A DNA stretch of 64,000 nucleotides, taken from JALORV01 sp035498175. GTDB lineage: Bacteria > Pseudomonadota > Gammaproteobacteria > Burkholderiales > Burkholderiaceae_F. The stretch spans positions 37,722-101,721 of the forward strand of contig DATKAJ010000046.1 of NCBI GenBank assembly GCA_035498175.1, given 5' to 3'. Under the pieces are notes generated by a model. The model saw only the letters and a list, made by a program, of their open reading frames with translations, was not told where the DNA came from and made no database searches. Every line of letters starts with the position of its first letter. Positions within the stretch are counted from its first letter, which is position 1. Shown piece by piece: positions 51,125-60,516 of the stretch. Made by a program: the position numbers and the translations under genes.

Positions 51125-54100
51125 TCAACGGGCAATTCCCTGGAGGGTTCGCTTCGCGGCGATGAGCACCGGCGTGTCCAGCCCTTCGCTGAAGCCGCCG
51201 TACACGCGCGCGAGCAGGTCGGCCGCCTGCGCGCCGCGACCGCTGTCCGACCGCAACCCCGCCAGGCTCTGGGCCGCCTGCAGTTCCCAAAGCCTCGCAC
51301 CTTGCGCTCGAGCGCACGCGAGCGCGGCTTCGAAACAACGCTCGGCTTTGGCGCGGTTCGCCGCCGAAACCGCCATCAGGATCTCGCCCTTGATGCGTAC
51401 CGCTTCGGCCTGCCACCAGCGTTCACCGGTGCGTTCGACCTCGCTGATCGCCTGATCGGCCAGCTCGGCAGCGCGATCGAAGCGTCCGACCTGCGCGTGC
51501 GCCTGCGCCAGCCGCGAGAGGTTGTACGAGCTCTGGAAGTTCGCGCCCGTTGCCCGATGCGCGACGAGCGCCCGCTCCAGTAGTTCGATGCCCTCCTGCG
51601 GTCGCCCGGCGTCGCAGACATTCAGCGCCCGCAGGATGCTCGCGCGCGAGACGTGGTACGGGCTCCGCTGCTCGGTCGCGACGGCCATGCCCTCTTCCGT
51701 AGCTTCGATCGCTCCGGCGAAATCCAGCGTGTGCTGCCGGTACCGGGCCTGCGCGAGCAGCGCAGAGACGAGCGTGAACGGGTGAGACCGGCTGCGTGCA
51801 TCCGCGACGGCATCCGTGATCGTCCGCTGTGCCCGTTCCAGGAGACCGAGATACAGATACCCGAGCCCCAGCCAGATCAGCACGAACGAACGCAGGTGAT
51901 AGCCGGGGATGAACGCAATCGGGCGGGAGACCTCTTCATCGTAGCTGGACAGTGCCGTTTCGAGGTGCCGGACCGAGTCGGCGAAGTCGCCGATGTGCAG
52001 TTCGGCGGTACCTGCCATGTAGTGGATCAGCGTCGCGTCCGGCTGATCGAGGGGCTTGCCCAGGTAGAGTTTCGCCAGCGCGAGGCAGGCCGGAGACTCC
52101 GACCGGATCAGGTGGAAGTTGAACACGCCGCACAACGCCGCGATCGATTCGAGCGGATCGCTCGCGGCGTCGAGCAGCGCGCGCGCCCTCGACAATGCCG
52201 TCATCACGTCGGGAGATGCAAAACCCCGTGTCATCACCAGCGCATCAGCTCTTGCCACCTCCAGCCGGCCTTCGAGCCGCCGGCGCACGCTGTCGTCCGC
52301 GATCCGCGGCAGCAGGCTCAGTGCGGCTTCCACCTGCGCCTGCGCTTCGATTCCCGCCGAGCGGTCGCGCGCCGTCCTCGCCGCCCGGATGCGTGCGTCA
52401 ATGGCCTTCTCCCATTCGCCGGCCTCGGTGCAGTGGTGCGCGAAGACTTCCGGATGCTGTGCCTGCAGGTCTGCAAAATCCTTTTCGCAGACCTCGGCGA
52501 TGCGTCGATGAACCTGCTCACGCTGTTTGCGCACCATCGTCTCGTAGGCTGCATCCTGCACCAGCGCATGCTTGAACGCATACACCGCGTCGGGCGCCAC
52601 ACCCCGCTGGCGTAGCAGGCCCGACATCACCAGCTGCAGCAGCATCGGCACGAGTTCGCTATCCGGCAACGCCGTGACCGACCGCACCAGAGCGAAGCTG
52701 AACTCCCGTCCAAGGGCCGAGCAGGTCTGCATCAGCGTGCGCGCACCGGCCAGCCGCTCCAGGCGCGCGGCGACCGAGGCGCGCACGGTCGCCGGCATCG
52801 GTAGTCCACGCGCAGTGCCACCGGCCTGCGCAACACCGCCATTCGCAGCCCTGGCCTCGAGGACCGCCTTCGTGACTTCTTCCACGAACAGCGGAATGCC
52901 ATCGGTCTGCGAAACGATCTGTTGCACAAGCGCCGGCGCCACCTCGCGGCCCTCGGCGACCTGCTGCACCAGCACACCACTTTCGCGCGGCCCGAGTCGA
53001 TTCAGCAGCAGTGCCGTGACGTGCGGCTGCCCGAGCCACGGCGCTTCGTAGTCCGGCCGGTGCGTGACCACCAGCAGCACCGGCAGGCGCTGGAGGCGGT
53101 CCACGAGGACGTCAAGAAATTCCGCCGTGGTCGGATCGATCCAGTGAGCATCCTCGACGACAACGAGAACCCGCTGGCGTGCCGCGAGCCGCTCGACCTG
53201 CTTTGCCAGCAGGTCCAGAAGCAGTTCCTTGCGGCGCTGCGCGCTGAGTGCGAGCGCTGCGTGACGATCCAGGGCCGGAATCGACAGCAGATCGGCCAGC
53301 AGCGCCACGCTGTCCGGCGCACCGTCAAACGCGGCGCCGACCAGGCGTTCGATCTTGCCGAGCCTTACCAGATCCGCGTCGCCGCGCTGAAAGCCGCAGA
53401 GATCTTCCAGTTGCGTGATGACCGGCTGCAGTGCACTCTGCATTCCGTGCGGCGAGCAGTAGTAGTGCACGGCGCCGTGATCCTCCGACCGGATTGCGTC
53501 CTGGAGCGCCGCCACCAGGTGAGACTTGCCGATGCCGGCCTCCCCCGACAACAGCACGACACGCCCTTCCCCGCTGCCGGCCTGCTGCCATCGTCGGAGC
53601 AGCAGCCCCAGTTCCTCGTCGCGACCGACACGCGGCGCGCCACCCGCGCGCAACGCCTGGAACCGGTTCGCAGTGGCGCCGGCTCCGAGGACCACGAAGG
53701 CCCCTTCATGGCCTGCGCCGCCATCCCTCGCTTCAAACCGGCGGTATTCAAACAGGCTGCCGAGAAGTGCCCGCGTGGCACCGGAGATCATCACCGCGCC
53801 GGGATCACACATCGCCACGATGCGCGCCGCGGTGAACGGTGTTTCGCCGATGACCTGCGGCGCTCCGTCCGCGGCGGAACTTTCGACGACGACGAGCCCA
53901 GTTGCGACGCCGACGGCGACGCGCAGCGGCTCGGGCAGCACCTTCAGTCGGAGTGAAGAGGTCATGTCGACGATCGCGAGCGCAGCGCGTACCGCGCGCT
54001 CGGCGTCGTGCTCGTGCACGCCGGGGAACCCGAAATAGGCGAGCAGGTTCTCGGCGCTGCGGTGCGCCACATGACCGCCAGACTGTTCGACGATCGCCGC

Positions 54101-54583
54101 GACTGCATGCCAGGCCGCCGCTATGTCGGCGCTCAAGTCCTCCGGATCGAGCGACAGACGGGAGGGCAGCTCCACGATCCTGCAGTTGAGAATCGTCATC
54201 TGGCGCCGCTCGGCCGTGGCCGTCGCGTGCACGGATGGCGCTGCGACGGCAGGCGTCTGCTGGCGCGCTCCCGCCTGTTCGCGCACCTCGCCGACGAAGC
54301 GGAAGCCCTTGCGGGAGAACGTCCGGACCAGGCGCTGCCCGTCGCCGGTATCCCCGATCGCCCGCCTCACCGCGGCGATCCGGCTGCTCAACGTCGATTC
54401 CGAGACGACCTTCTCGGTCCAGATCGCCGCGTACAGCTGCTCCTTGCTGACCACGCGGTCGCGATGCTGCACCAGGTAGTGCAGCAGATCGAAAACCTGG
54501 GGCTCGACCGGGATGACCTCGTTACCCCGACGCAGCTCGCGCCGCTCCGGATCGAGGCAGTGCCCGGCAAAGTTGTAGATCAC
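51125..54583 (-). CDS. Winged-helix regulator with cyclase-like, ATPase and TPR domains
   Basis: A 1,152-aa cytoplasmic signalling protein. Domains in order: OmpR/PhoB-type DNA-binding winged helix (about 1-95; VEPQVFDLLHYLVQHRDRVVSKEQLYAAIW), a Pro/Ala linker, a class III nucleotidyl-cyclase-like domain (about 125-290), an AAA/STAND ATPase (Walker A GEAGIGKSHL, acidic Walker B-like VVVEDAHWID) and a TPR-rich C-terminal half. The cyclase domain looks inactive: the metal-binding FCDLVGST-type strand reads NCRIVELPS. The GTG at 54583 (VIYNFAGHCLDPERRELRR) is taken as the start by comparison with the family's usual opening. The ligand and targets are unknown; the divergent small secreted protein is a candidate target. 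Confidence 0.82.
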   Translation of the reverse strand: MIYNFAGHCLDPERRELRRGNEVIPVEPQVFDLLHYLVQHRDRVVSKEQLYAAIWTEKVVSESTLSSRIAAVRRAIGDTGDGQRLVRTFSRKGFRFVGEVREQAGARQQTPAVAAPSVHATATAERRQMTILNCRIVELPSRLSLDPEDLSADIAAAWHAVAAIVEQSGGHVAHRSAENLLAYFGFPGVHEHDAERAVRAALAIVDMTSSLRLKVLPEPLRVAVGVATGLVVVESSAADGAPQVIGETPFTAARIVAMCDPGAVMISGATRALLGSLFEYRRFEARDGGAGHEGAFVVLGAGATANRFQALRAGGAPRVGRDEELGLLLRRWQQAGSGEGRVVLLSGEAGIGKSHLVAALQDAIRSEDHGAVHYYCSPHGMQSALQPVITQLEDLCGFQRGDADLVRLGKIERLVGAAFDGAPDSVALLADLLSIPALDRHAALALSAQRRKELLLDLLAKQVERLAARQRVLVVVEDAHWIDPTTAEFLDVLVDRLQRLPVLLVVTHRPDYEAPWLGQPHVTALLLNRLGPRESGVLVQQVAEGREVAPALVQQIVSQTDGIPLFVEEVTKAVLEARAANGGVAQAGGTARGLPMPATVRASVAARLERLAGARTLMQTCSALGREFSFALVRSVTALPDSELVPMLLQLVMSGLLRQRGVAPDAVYAFKHALVQDAAYETMVRKQREQVHRRIAEVCEKDFADLQAQHPEVFAHHCTEAGEWEKAIDARIRAARTARDRSAGIEAQAQVEAALSLLPRIADDSVRRRLEGRLEVARADALVMTRGFASPDVMTALSRARALLDAASDPLESIAALCGVFNFHLIRSESPACLALAKLYLGKPLDQPDATLIHYMAGTAELHIGDFADSVRHLETALSSYDEEVSRPIAFIPGYHLRSFVLIWLGLGYLYLGLLERAQRTITDAVADARSRSHPFTLVSALLAQARYRQHTLDFAGAIEATEEGMAVATEQRSPYHVSRASILRALNVCDAGRPQEGIELLERALVAHRATGANFQSSYNLSRLAQAHAQVGRFDRAAELADQAISEVERTGERWWQAEAVRIKGEILMAVSAANRAKAERCFEAALACARAQGARLWELQAAQSLAGLRSDSGRGAQAADLLARVYGGFSEGLDTPVLIAAKRTLQGIAR

Positions 54584-54719
54584 CGCTGGCCACCTTCCAG
54601 GCGGCGCGCCAACGCGCCGCCGTCGACCGCAGGAAAATCTCAAGGAAAAATCAAGGGTATCCCACAGACATCCGGGGTGTCACCGCCTAGCTTGGAGCCT
54701 CCACTGACAGGAGGTCCAG

Positions 54720-55301
54720 ATGATCCAGCCGTCCCGCTCCGCCGGATTCGCAAAGATCGCCGTCGCCGTTGCCTTCGCAGGTTCTCTTGCCGGAGGCGCG
54801 CCCGCCTCCGCTCAGGAGGTCAGGGGTCCCGCCGACCTCGAGGCCACCTTCTGGCGTTGCGACTACGACACGACGCAGGGTCTGCTCGACATCGGATCCG
54901 CCGAGGTCTGCAGTAAGGCGACCGAGGCGCTTCGCATCGAACGATTCCACGGCAACTTCGAATCGATGCTTGCGTGGTGGCAGCAAAACAAGAAAGCGGC
55001 ACATCGCGTGCTGCAGGCACGCGCTGCGGGAGCCGAGCCCGCGGTCGCGATGGAGGACCTGGTCGGCCAGATGAGCGAGGCGGACCTGAAGCGGCTCTAC
55101 CTGCGGTGCGCGCACGCATCGGAACAGCGCCGCCTGGATCCGGACGAGATCAAGGCATGTTCGGTCGGCTGGAATGCGCTGCTTGCGCGCGTCTTCGACG
55201 GCAGTTTCGAGGCGATGCTCGCCTGGTACGAGCAGGAGCTGCGTTCCGGAATCGAAGTTGCGCAGCGGACGGACACCGCAGACTCGCGAGCGTCACGCTG
55301 A
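54720..55301 (+). CDS. Small secreted protein with two related Cys modules
   Basis: A 193-aa protein with a Sec signal peptide (IAVAVAFAGSLAGGAPASA, likely cleaved after residue 31). Two related ~50-residue modules follow. Module A (41-90) has FWRCDYDTTQGLLDIGSAEVC (C47, C64) and GNFESMLAWWQQ. Module B (123-173) has LYLRCAHASEQRRLDPDEIKAC (C130, C147) and GSFEAMLAWYEQ. Each module has two Cys spaced by 16 residues, suggesting a disulfide in the periplasm. No family recognised. It starts 136 bases from the divergent giant regulator. Confidence 0.75.
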   Translation: MIQPSRSAGFAKIAVAVAFAGSLAGGAPASAQEVRGPADLEATFWRCDYDTTQGLLDIGSAEVCSKATEALRIERFHGNFESMLAWWQQNKKAAHRVLQARAAGAEPAVAMEDLVGQMSEADLKRLYLRCAHASEQRRLDPDEIKACSVGWNALLARVFDGSFEAMLAWYEQELRSGIEVAQRTDTADSRASR

Positions 55302-55420
55302 CTGCAGCTCGGCCATCGCGAGCGCCGTGCCGTTGACGCTCGCGCGGTCTAGACTCGCGGCAGCCCCTCGGCAGCGTCCGATTCTGCCGATGCGTCGAGC
55401 CGGACCGGGAGGCCGGCCGC

Positions 55421-55999
55421 ATGGCCGCTCTGCTGGACCGATACATCCCGCGCCCGGACGTGCGGGAGCGATTCGAGACCACGATCCATGCGCCGGCGGC
55501 GATCGTGATGAATGTCGCGACACATTTCGACATGCAGTCGGTGTTCCTGGTCCGTGTCGTATTCCGGATGCGGGAGATCTTTCTTGGCACACATGGCGCG
55601 CCTCCGCGCCGACCGCAGGGCATCGTCGAGGAAACGAGGAACCTGGGCTGGGGCGAGCTGGGGTCGCGATCCGGCGAATACGTGGTGTGCGGCGCCCGGT
55701 GCCAGCCCTGGCTGGCCGACGTGAAGTTCCATGCGATCGCGCCGAACGATTTCATTCACTACGAAGAGCCCGGCTACGTCAAGATCGCTTGGACGCTCGA
55801 AGCGCATGAAACCGCGCCTGCCATGACACGATTCGCGCAGGAAACCCGTGCCGTCGCCACCGACGCGCGCAGCCGTGCGAAGTTCCTCCGATACTGGCGC
55901 TGGGCGCGCTTCGGCATCGTCGCGATTCGGCTGCTGCTGTTGCCGGCGATACGCCGCGAGGCGGAAAGGCGCTGGCAGAAGGAGCGCGCCCGGGCTTGA
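55421..55999 (+). CDS. Unknown 192-aa protein, SRPBCC-like pattern
   Basis: A 192-aa product beginning MAALLDRYIPRPDVRERFETTIHAPAAIVMNVATHFDMQSV, a pattern reminiscent of START/SRPBCC ligand-binding proteins (first strand, helix, HAPA motif). It continues with GWGELGSRSGEYVVCGARCQPW, then KIAWTLEAHETAPAMTRFAQETRAVATDARSRAKFLRYWRWARFGIV, and a basic C-terminus that may form an amphipathic membrane helix. Ribosome site GGGAGG precedes the ATG. The function is unknown. Confidence 0.65.
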   Translation: MAALLDRYIPRPDVRERFETTIHAPAAIVMNVATHFDMQSVFLVRVVFRMREIFLGTHGAPPRRPQGIVEETRNLGWGELGSRSGEYVVCGARCQPWLADVKFHAIAPNDFIHYEEPGYVKIAWTLEAHETAPAMTRFAQETRAVATDARSRAKFLRYWRWARFGIVAIRLLLLPAIRREAERRWQKERARA

Positions 56000-56062
56000 T
56001 TCGGTGATGCGGCGATCGATTGCATCGCCGCGGCATGAGTGAGTGACACGGCGGAGAGGCTG

Positions 56063-56326
56063 ATGCTGTTCCTGGTCATCGAGCGCTTCAGGGGCAGCAA
56101 CCCGACACCGGTCTACCGCAGGTTTCGCGAGTCCGGGCGGATGATGCCGCCGGGTGTCGCCTACGTCGGCAGCTGGGTCACCGCCGATCTCGCGTCCTGC
56201 TATCAGGTGATGGACTGCGACACCCGCGCTGCACTCGACGAGTGGATCGGCCGATGGTCCGACCTGGTCGACTTCGAAGTCGTCTCCGTAATCACATCTG
56301 CGGAAGCAGCGAGCCGCGTGCCCTGA
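56063..56326 (+). CDS. DUF3303-like small protein
   Basis: An 87-aa protein: MLFLVIERFRGSNPTPVYRRFRESGRMMPPGVAYVGSW, then CYQVMDCDTRAALDEWIGRWSDLVDFEVVSVITSAEA. This layout matches small DUF3303-type proteins, probably dimeric alpha/beta barrels of unknown function. The start is the ATG at 56063, five bases after a GGAGAGG ribosome site; a GTG eight codons upstream is in frame but weaker. Confidence 0.75.
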   Translation: MLFLVIERFRGSNPTPVYRRFRESGRMMPPGVAYVGSWVTADLASCYQVMDCDTRAALDEWIGRWSDLVDFEVVSVITSAEAASRVP

Positions 56327-56490
56327 CACGGCTCCGTCACCGCGACCCGCCCGATCGGGCCGGTGCGGCTCTTCCGACCAGCACAGTCGGACTTTTCGAG
56401 TCCTGACTCCAGTCCGGCGCCACCAATCTTGACGGCTTCTTTACGCCCGGATGCCTAGCCTGCAAGCGTTCTGGACGACGGAGAAGTTCG

Positions 56491-56598
56491 ATGCTCGATC
56501 TCGTCTTCATCGCGGCGATGCTCGTGCTCGCCCTCGCCACCTTCGGGCTGGTCGGGCTGTGCGCCCGCCTGATGCAATCAAGGGGAGGAAATCGATGA
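56491..56598 (+). CDS. 35-aa membrane micro-protein before kdpF
   Basis: A 35-aa product with one hydrophobic helix (MLDLVFIAAMLVLALATFG, ending LMQSRGGNR). It is tightly coupled to kdpF: its stop overlaps the kdpF ATG (ATGA at 56595). Small membrane proteins preceding kdpF occur in some proteobacterial kdp operons, to my recollection. It could be a regulatory peptide or a KdpF-like accessory subunit. The ribosome site GGAG is about 9 bases upstream. Confidence 0.6.
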   Translation: MLDLVFIAAMLVLALATFGLVGLCARLMQSRGGNR

Positions 56599-56687
56599 CG
56601 CTCTGGCACGCCATCGGTCTGGCTTTGGCGGTCGCAGTGGCCGTCTACCTCGTCTGGGCACTGCTGAAGGCGGAGGACTTCCAATGA
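56595..56687 (+). CDS. kdpF: KdpF, small subunit of the Kdp potassium pump
   Basis: A 30-aa single-helix protein (MTLWHAIGLALAVAVAVYLVWALLKAEDFQ) ending in the typical KdpF LxxALLxxEDF. It stabilises the KdpFABC complex in the inner membrane. Its start overlaps the upstream micro-ORF and its stop overlaps the kdpA start (ATGA). Confidence 0.88.
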   Translation: MTLWHAIGLALAVAVAVYLVWALLKAEDFQ

Positions 56688-58438
56688 GCGGCAACGCCCT
56701 GCTGCAAATCGTTCTGTACTTCGGCGTGCTGACGGCGCTCGCCTGGCCGCTCGGCGCCTACATGGCGCGCGTCTACAAAGGCGAGCCGACATGGATCACG
56801 CGCGCGCTGGGGCCGGTCGAGCGGCTGATCTATCGCTTGTGCCGCGTGAATCCGGACGAAGACATGGGCTGGCGCCGCTATACGGTCGTCGTCCTGATCT
56901 TCAACCTGCTGGGCGCACTCGTGGTCTACGGGTTGCAGCGGCTGCAGGGCTTCCTGCCGCTGAACCCGATGGACTTCGGCGCGGTCAGCCCGGATTCCTC
57001 CTTCAACACCGCCGTCAGCTTCGCGACCAATACGAACTGGCAGGGCTACGGCGGCGAATCGACGATGAGCTACCTGACGCAGATGCTCGGACTCAACGTC
57101 CAGAACTTCGTGTCGGCCGCGACCGGCATGGCCACGCTGGTCGCGTTCATTCGCGGTCTGATGCGACGTCAGGCGTCGGCAATTGGCAACTTCTGGGTCG
57201 ATCTCACGCGCTCGACCCTGTACATCCTGATGCCGCTGGCGCTGGTGCTGTCGCTGCTGCTGATCTCACAGGGAGTCGTTCAGAACTTCAGCAAAGCGGT
57301 CGACGTGCCGCTGATGCAATCGGTCGAAGTCGTGACTCCGGCCAAGGACGGCGCGCCGGAGAAGAAGGAAACGATCGCGACACAGTCCCTGCCGCAGGGC
57401 CCGGCCGCGTCGCAGATCGCAATCAAGCAGCTCGGCACCAACGGCGGCGGGTTCTTCAATGTCAACTCGGCGCATCCGTACGAAAACCCGACGCCATTTT
57501 CGAACTTCCTGGAAGTGGCGGCGATCCTGCTGATCTCGGCGGGGCTGTGCTTTACCTTCGGCCGGCTGGTCAACGACAACCGGCAGGGCTGGGCGATCTA
57601 CGCCGCGATGAGTGCGATCTTCCTCGTGCTGACCGCCGGCGCGATGGTCGCCGAGGAAACGCCCAATCCGCGCGTCACCGCGCTCGGCGTCGAAACCAGC
57701 GCCGGCAATCTCGAGGGCAAGGAAGTTCGCTTCGGCATTCCGACCTCGGTGGTGTGGGCCACCGCGACCACCTCCGCTTCGAACGGCTCGGTCAACTCGA
57801 TGCACGACTCCTACATGCCGCTCGCGGGGCTCGTGCCGATGTGGCTGATGGAGCTCGGCGAGGTCGTGTACGGCGGTGTCGGCTCTGGCCTCTACGGCAT
57901 GCTGGTATTCGCGATCATCGCGGTGTTCATCGCCGGTCTGATGGTCGGGCGGACGCCCGAGTATCTCGGCAAGAAGATCCAGGCGTATGAAATGAAGATG
58001 GCGTCGCTGGTGATCCTGATCCCACCGACCGTCGCGCTGGTCGGAGCAGCGTTGGCCGTCGTCGTCGAGCCCGGCACCGCAGGCATGTCGAACCCCGGTG
58101 TGCACGGTTTCTCGCAGGTGCTGTACGCGTTCAGCTCGGCCGGCAACAACAACGGCAGCGCGTTTGCGGGGCTTTCGGCCAATACGCCTTTCTACAACTC
58201 CGCTCTCGGGGTGGTGATGTGGCTCTCGCGCTACTGGCTCGTGGTCCCGGTACTGGCGATCGCCGGCAGCCTGGCCGAAAAGAAACACGTACCGGCGTCG
58301 AGCGGGACGCTGCCGACGCACACACCGCTGTTCGTGGGCCTGCTGATCGGCACGGTGCTACTGGTTGGCGCTCTGACTTTCGTGCCGGCGCTGGCGCTGG
58401 GCCCGGTGGTCGAGCACCTGATGCTGTTCGCGAAGTAG
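56684..58438 (+). CDS. kdpA: Potassium-transporting ATPase potassium-binding subunit
   Basis: Channel-like subunit of the KdpFABC pump that selects K+ from the periplasm. The 584-aa protein has about ten transmembrane segments and the four pore-loop motifs of the SKT superfamily, including TNTNWQGYGGE, GTNGGGFFN and SSAGNNNGSAF. Its length is normal (550-590). It overlaps kdpF by four bases and is followed by kdpB after 19 bases with a GGGGGAAAG ribosome site. Confidence 0.96.
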   Translation: MSGNALLQIVLYFGVLTALAWPLGAYMARVYKGEPTWITRALGPVERLIYRLCRVNPDEDMGWRRYTVVVLIFNLLGALVVYGLQRLQGFLPLNPMDFGAVSPDSSFNTAVSFATNTNWQGYGGESTMSYLTQMLGLNVQNFVSAATGMATLVAFIRGLMRRQASAIGNFWVDLTRSTLYILMPLALVLSLLLISQGVVQNFSKAVDVPLMQSVEVVTPAKDGAPEKKETIATQSLPQGPAASQIAIKQLGTNGGGFFNVNSAHPYENPTPFSNFLEVAAILLISAGLCFTFGRLVNDNRQGWAIYAAMSAIFLVLTAGAMVAEETPNPRVTALGVETSAGNLEGKEVRFGIPTSVVWATATTSASNGSVNSMHDSYMPLAGLVPMWLMELGEVVYGGVGSGLYGMLVFAIIAVFIAGLMVGRTPEYLGKKIQAYEMKMASLVILIPPTVALVGAALAVVVEPGTAGMSNPGVHGFSQVLYAFSSAGNNNGSAFAGLSANTPFYNSALGVVMWLSRYWLVVPVLAIAGSLAEKKHVPASSGTLPTHTPLFVGLLIGTVLLVGALTFVPALALGPVVEHLMLFAK

Positions 58439-58457
58439 TGCAGGGGGAAAGAGCAAC

Positions 58458-60506
58458 ATGAGCAGACAAGACCACCGGGTCCGGACGTTTGAACCGGCGT
58501 TGATGAGCCGCGCCGCGATCGACTCGCTGAAGCGGCTGACGCCGAGGGCGCAGTGGCGCAACCCCGTGATGTTCGTCACGTGGATTGGCGCGTTGCTGAC
58601 AGCGGTTCTTGCCGTCGTCGACGCGGACGGTTTCACCGCCGCGATTTCGCTGTGGCTGTGGCTGACGGTGCTCTTCGCCAATTTCGCGGAGGCGCTCGCC
58701 GAAGGGCGCGGCAAGGCGCAGGCCGCGAGCCTGCGCGGAGCCAAGCAGGACACGCCGGCGGTGAAACTAGCCAGCGAGCGCCGCGACAGTGCCCGCACGA
58801 CAGTCAGCTCGAGCACGCTGCGCAAGGGCGACATCGTGCTGATCGAAGTGGGCCAACTGATTCCGGGCGACGGCGACGTGATCGAAGGCGTCGCATCGGT
58901 CGACGAGTCGGCGATCACCGGCGAGTCGGCACCGGTGGTGCGCGCTGCGGGCGGCGACCGATCGTCCGTCACCGGCGGCACGCGCGTGCTGTCGGACTGG
59001 CTGGTCGTGCGGATCTCGTCGAACCCGGGCGACAGTTTTCTCGATCGTATGATCGCGATGGTCGAGGGCGCGAAGCGGCAGCGCACGCCGAACGAGATCG
59101 CTTTGACGATCCTGCTGGCCGCAATGACGCTGGTGTTCCTGTTCGCGGTCGCCACGCTGCTACCGTTCTCGGTGTATGCAGTGTCGAGCGCCGGGAAAGG
59201 CACCGTGATCGGACTGACGGTGCTCGCGGCGCTGCTCGTATGCCTGATCCCGACGACGATCGGCGGGCTGCTCTCGGCGATCGGCATCGCCGGCATGGAC
59301 CGGATGATCCAGGCCAACGTCGTTGCTACGTCGGGCCGGGCCATCGAGGCAGCGGGCGACGTCGACGTGCTGCTGCTCGACAAGACCGGCACGATCACGC
59401 TTGGCAACCGCCAGGCGGCGAAGTTCTACCCTGCGCCGGGCGTTTCCGAGAAGGACCTGGCTGACGCCGCGCAATTGGCCTCTCTGGCTGACGAGACGCC
59501 CGAAGGCCGCTCGATCGTCGTGCTGGCGAAGAGCTACGGCATCCGTGGCCGTGAGCTGCACGAGCTGAACGCGACCTTTGTGCCGTTCTCCGCGCAGTCG
59601 CGCATGAGCGGCATCGATCTGGGCGAGCGGCGCATCCGCAAGGGCGCCCCCGACGCGATCGACGCCTGGATGAAGGCACACGGCAAGGCGCTCGACCGGC
59701 AGATCCGCGCCTTCGTCGACCAGATCGCAACCAAGGGCGCGACGCCACTGATCGTCGCCGAGAACGACCGTGCGCTCGGCGTCGTCGAACTGCGCGACAT
59801 CATCAAGGGCGGCATCAAGGAGCGCTTTGCGCAGCTGCGCCGGATGGGCATCAAGACGGTGATGATCACCGGCGACAACCGGCTGACCGCGGCAGCGATC
59901 GCCGCCGAAGCCGGCGTCGACGATTTCCTCGCCGAGGCGACGCCCGAAGCGAAGCTCAAGCTGATCCGCGAACAGCAGACGCAGGGCCGCCTGGTCGCGA
60001 TGTGCGGCGACGGCACCAACGACGCGCCGGCGCTCGCGCAGGCCGACGTCGCGGTGGCAATGAACACCGGAACGCAGGCGGCGAAGGAGGCCGGCAACAT
60101 GGTCGACCTCGATTCGAACCCGACCAAGCTGATCGAGGTCGTCGAGATCGGCAAGCAGATGCTGATCACGCGCGGATCGCTGACGACCTTTTCTATCGCG
60201 AATGACGTCGCAAAGTATTTCGCGATCATTCCGGCCGCCTTCGCGGCGACCTATCCGCAATTGAACGCGCTCAACGTGATGGGCCTCGCCTCGCCGGCGT
60301 CGGCGATCCTGTCCGCGGTGATCTTCAACGCGCTGATCATCGTCGCGCTGATCCCGCTGGCCCTGCGGGGGGTGCAGACCCGCGCCGCGTCGGCGGACGT
60401 TCTCCTCCGGCGCAACCTGCTGGTCTACGGCGTCGGCGGGCTGATCGTGCCCTTCATCGGCATCAAGGCGGTCGATCTCCTGCTGGTGGCCGCCGGTTGG
60501 ATCTAA
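58458..60506 (+). CDS. kdpB: Potassium-transporting ATPase ATP-binding subunit
   Basis: P-type ATPase subunit (682 aa) that energises the Kdp pump. The phosphorylation motif DKTGTIT has its Asp at residue 308; TGESAPV (actuator) and GDGTNDAPAL (hinge) are present. The transmembrane segment before the phosphorylation site contains LIPTTIGGLLSAIG. It lies between kdpA and kdpC with normal length and order. Confidence 0.96.
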   Translation: MSRQDHRVRTFEPALMSRAAIDSLKRLTPRAQWRNPVMFVTWIGALLTAVLAVVDADGFTAAISLWLWLTVLFANFAEALAEGRGKAQAASLRGAKQDTPAVKLASERRDSARTTVSSSTLRKGDIVLIEVGQLIPGDGDVIEGVASVDESAITGESAPVVRAAGGDRSSVTGGTRVLSDWLVVRISSNPGDSFLDRMIAMVEGAKRQRTPNEIALTILLAAMTLVFLFAVATLLPFSVYAVSSAGKGTVIGLTVLAALLVCLIPTTIGGLLSAIGIAGMDRMIQANVVATSGRAIEAAGDVDVLLLDKTGTITLGNRQAAKFYPAPGVSEKDLADAAQLASLADETPEGRSIVVLAKSYGIRGRELHELNATFVPFSAQSRMSGIDLGERRIRKGAPDAIDAWMKAHGKALDRQIRAFVDQIATKGATPLIVAENDRALGVVELRDIIKGGIKERFAQLRRMGIKTVMITGDNRLTAAAIAAEAGVDDFLAEATPEAKLKLIREQQTQGRLVAMCGDGTNDAPALAQADVAVAMNTGTQAAKEAGNMVDLDSNPTKLIEVVEIGKQMLITRGSLTTFSIANDVAKYFAIIPAAFAATYPQLNALNVMGLASPASAILSAVIFNALIIVALIPLALRGVQTRAASADVLLRRNLLVYGVGGLIVPFIGIKAVDLLLVAAGWI

Positions 60507-60516
60507 AGGAGTGTTT

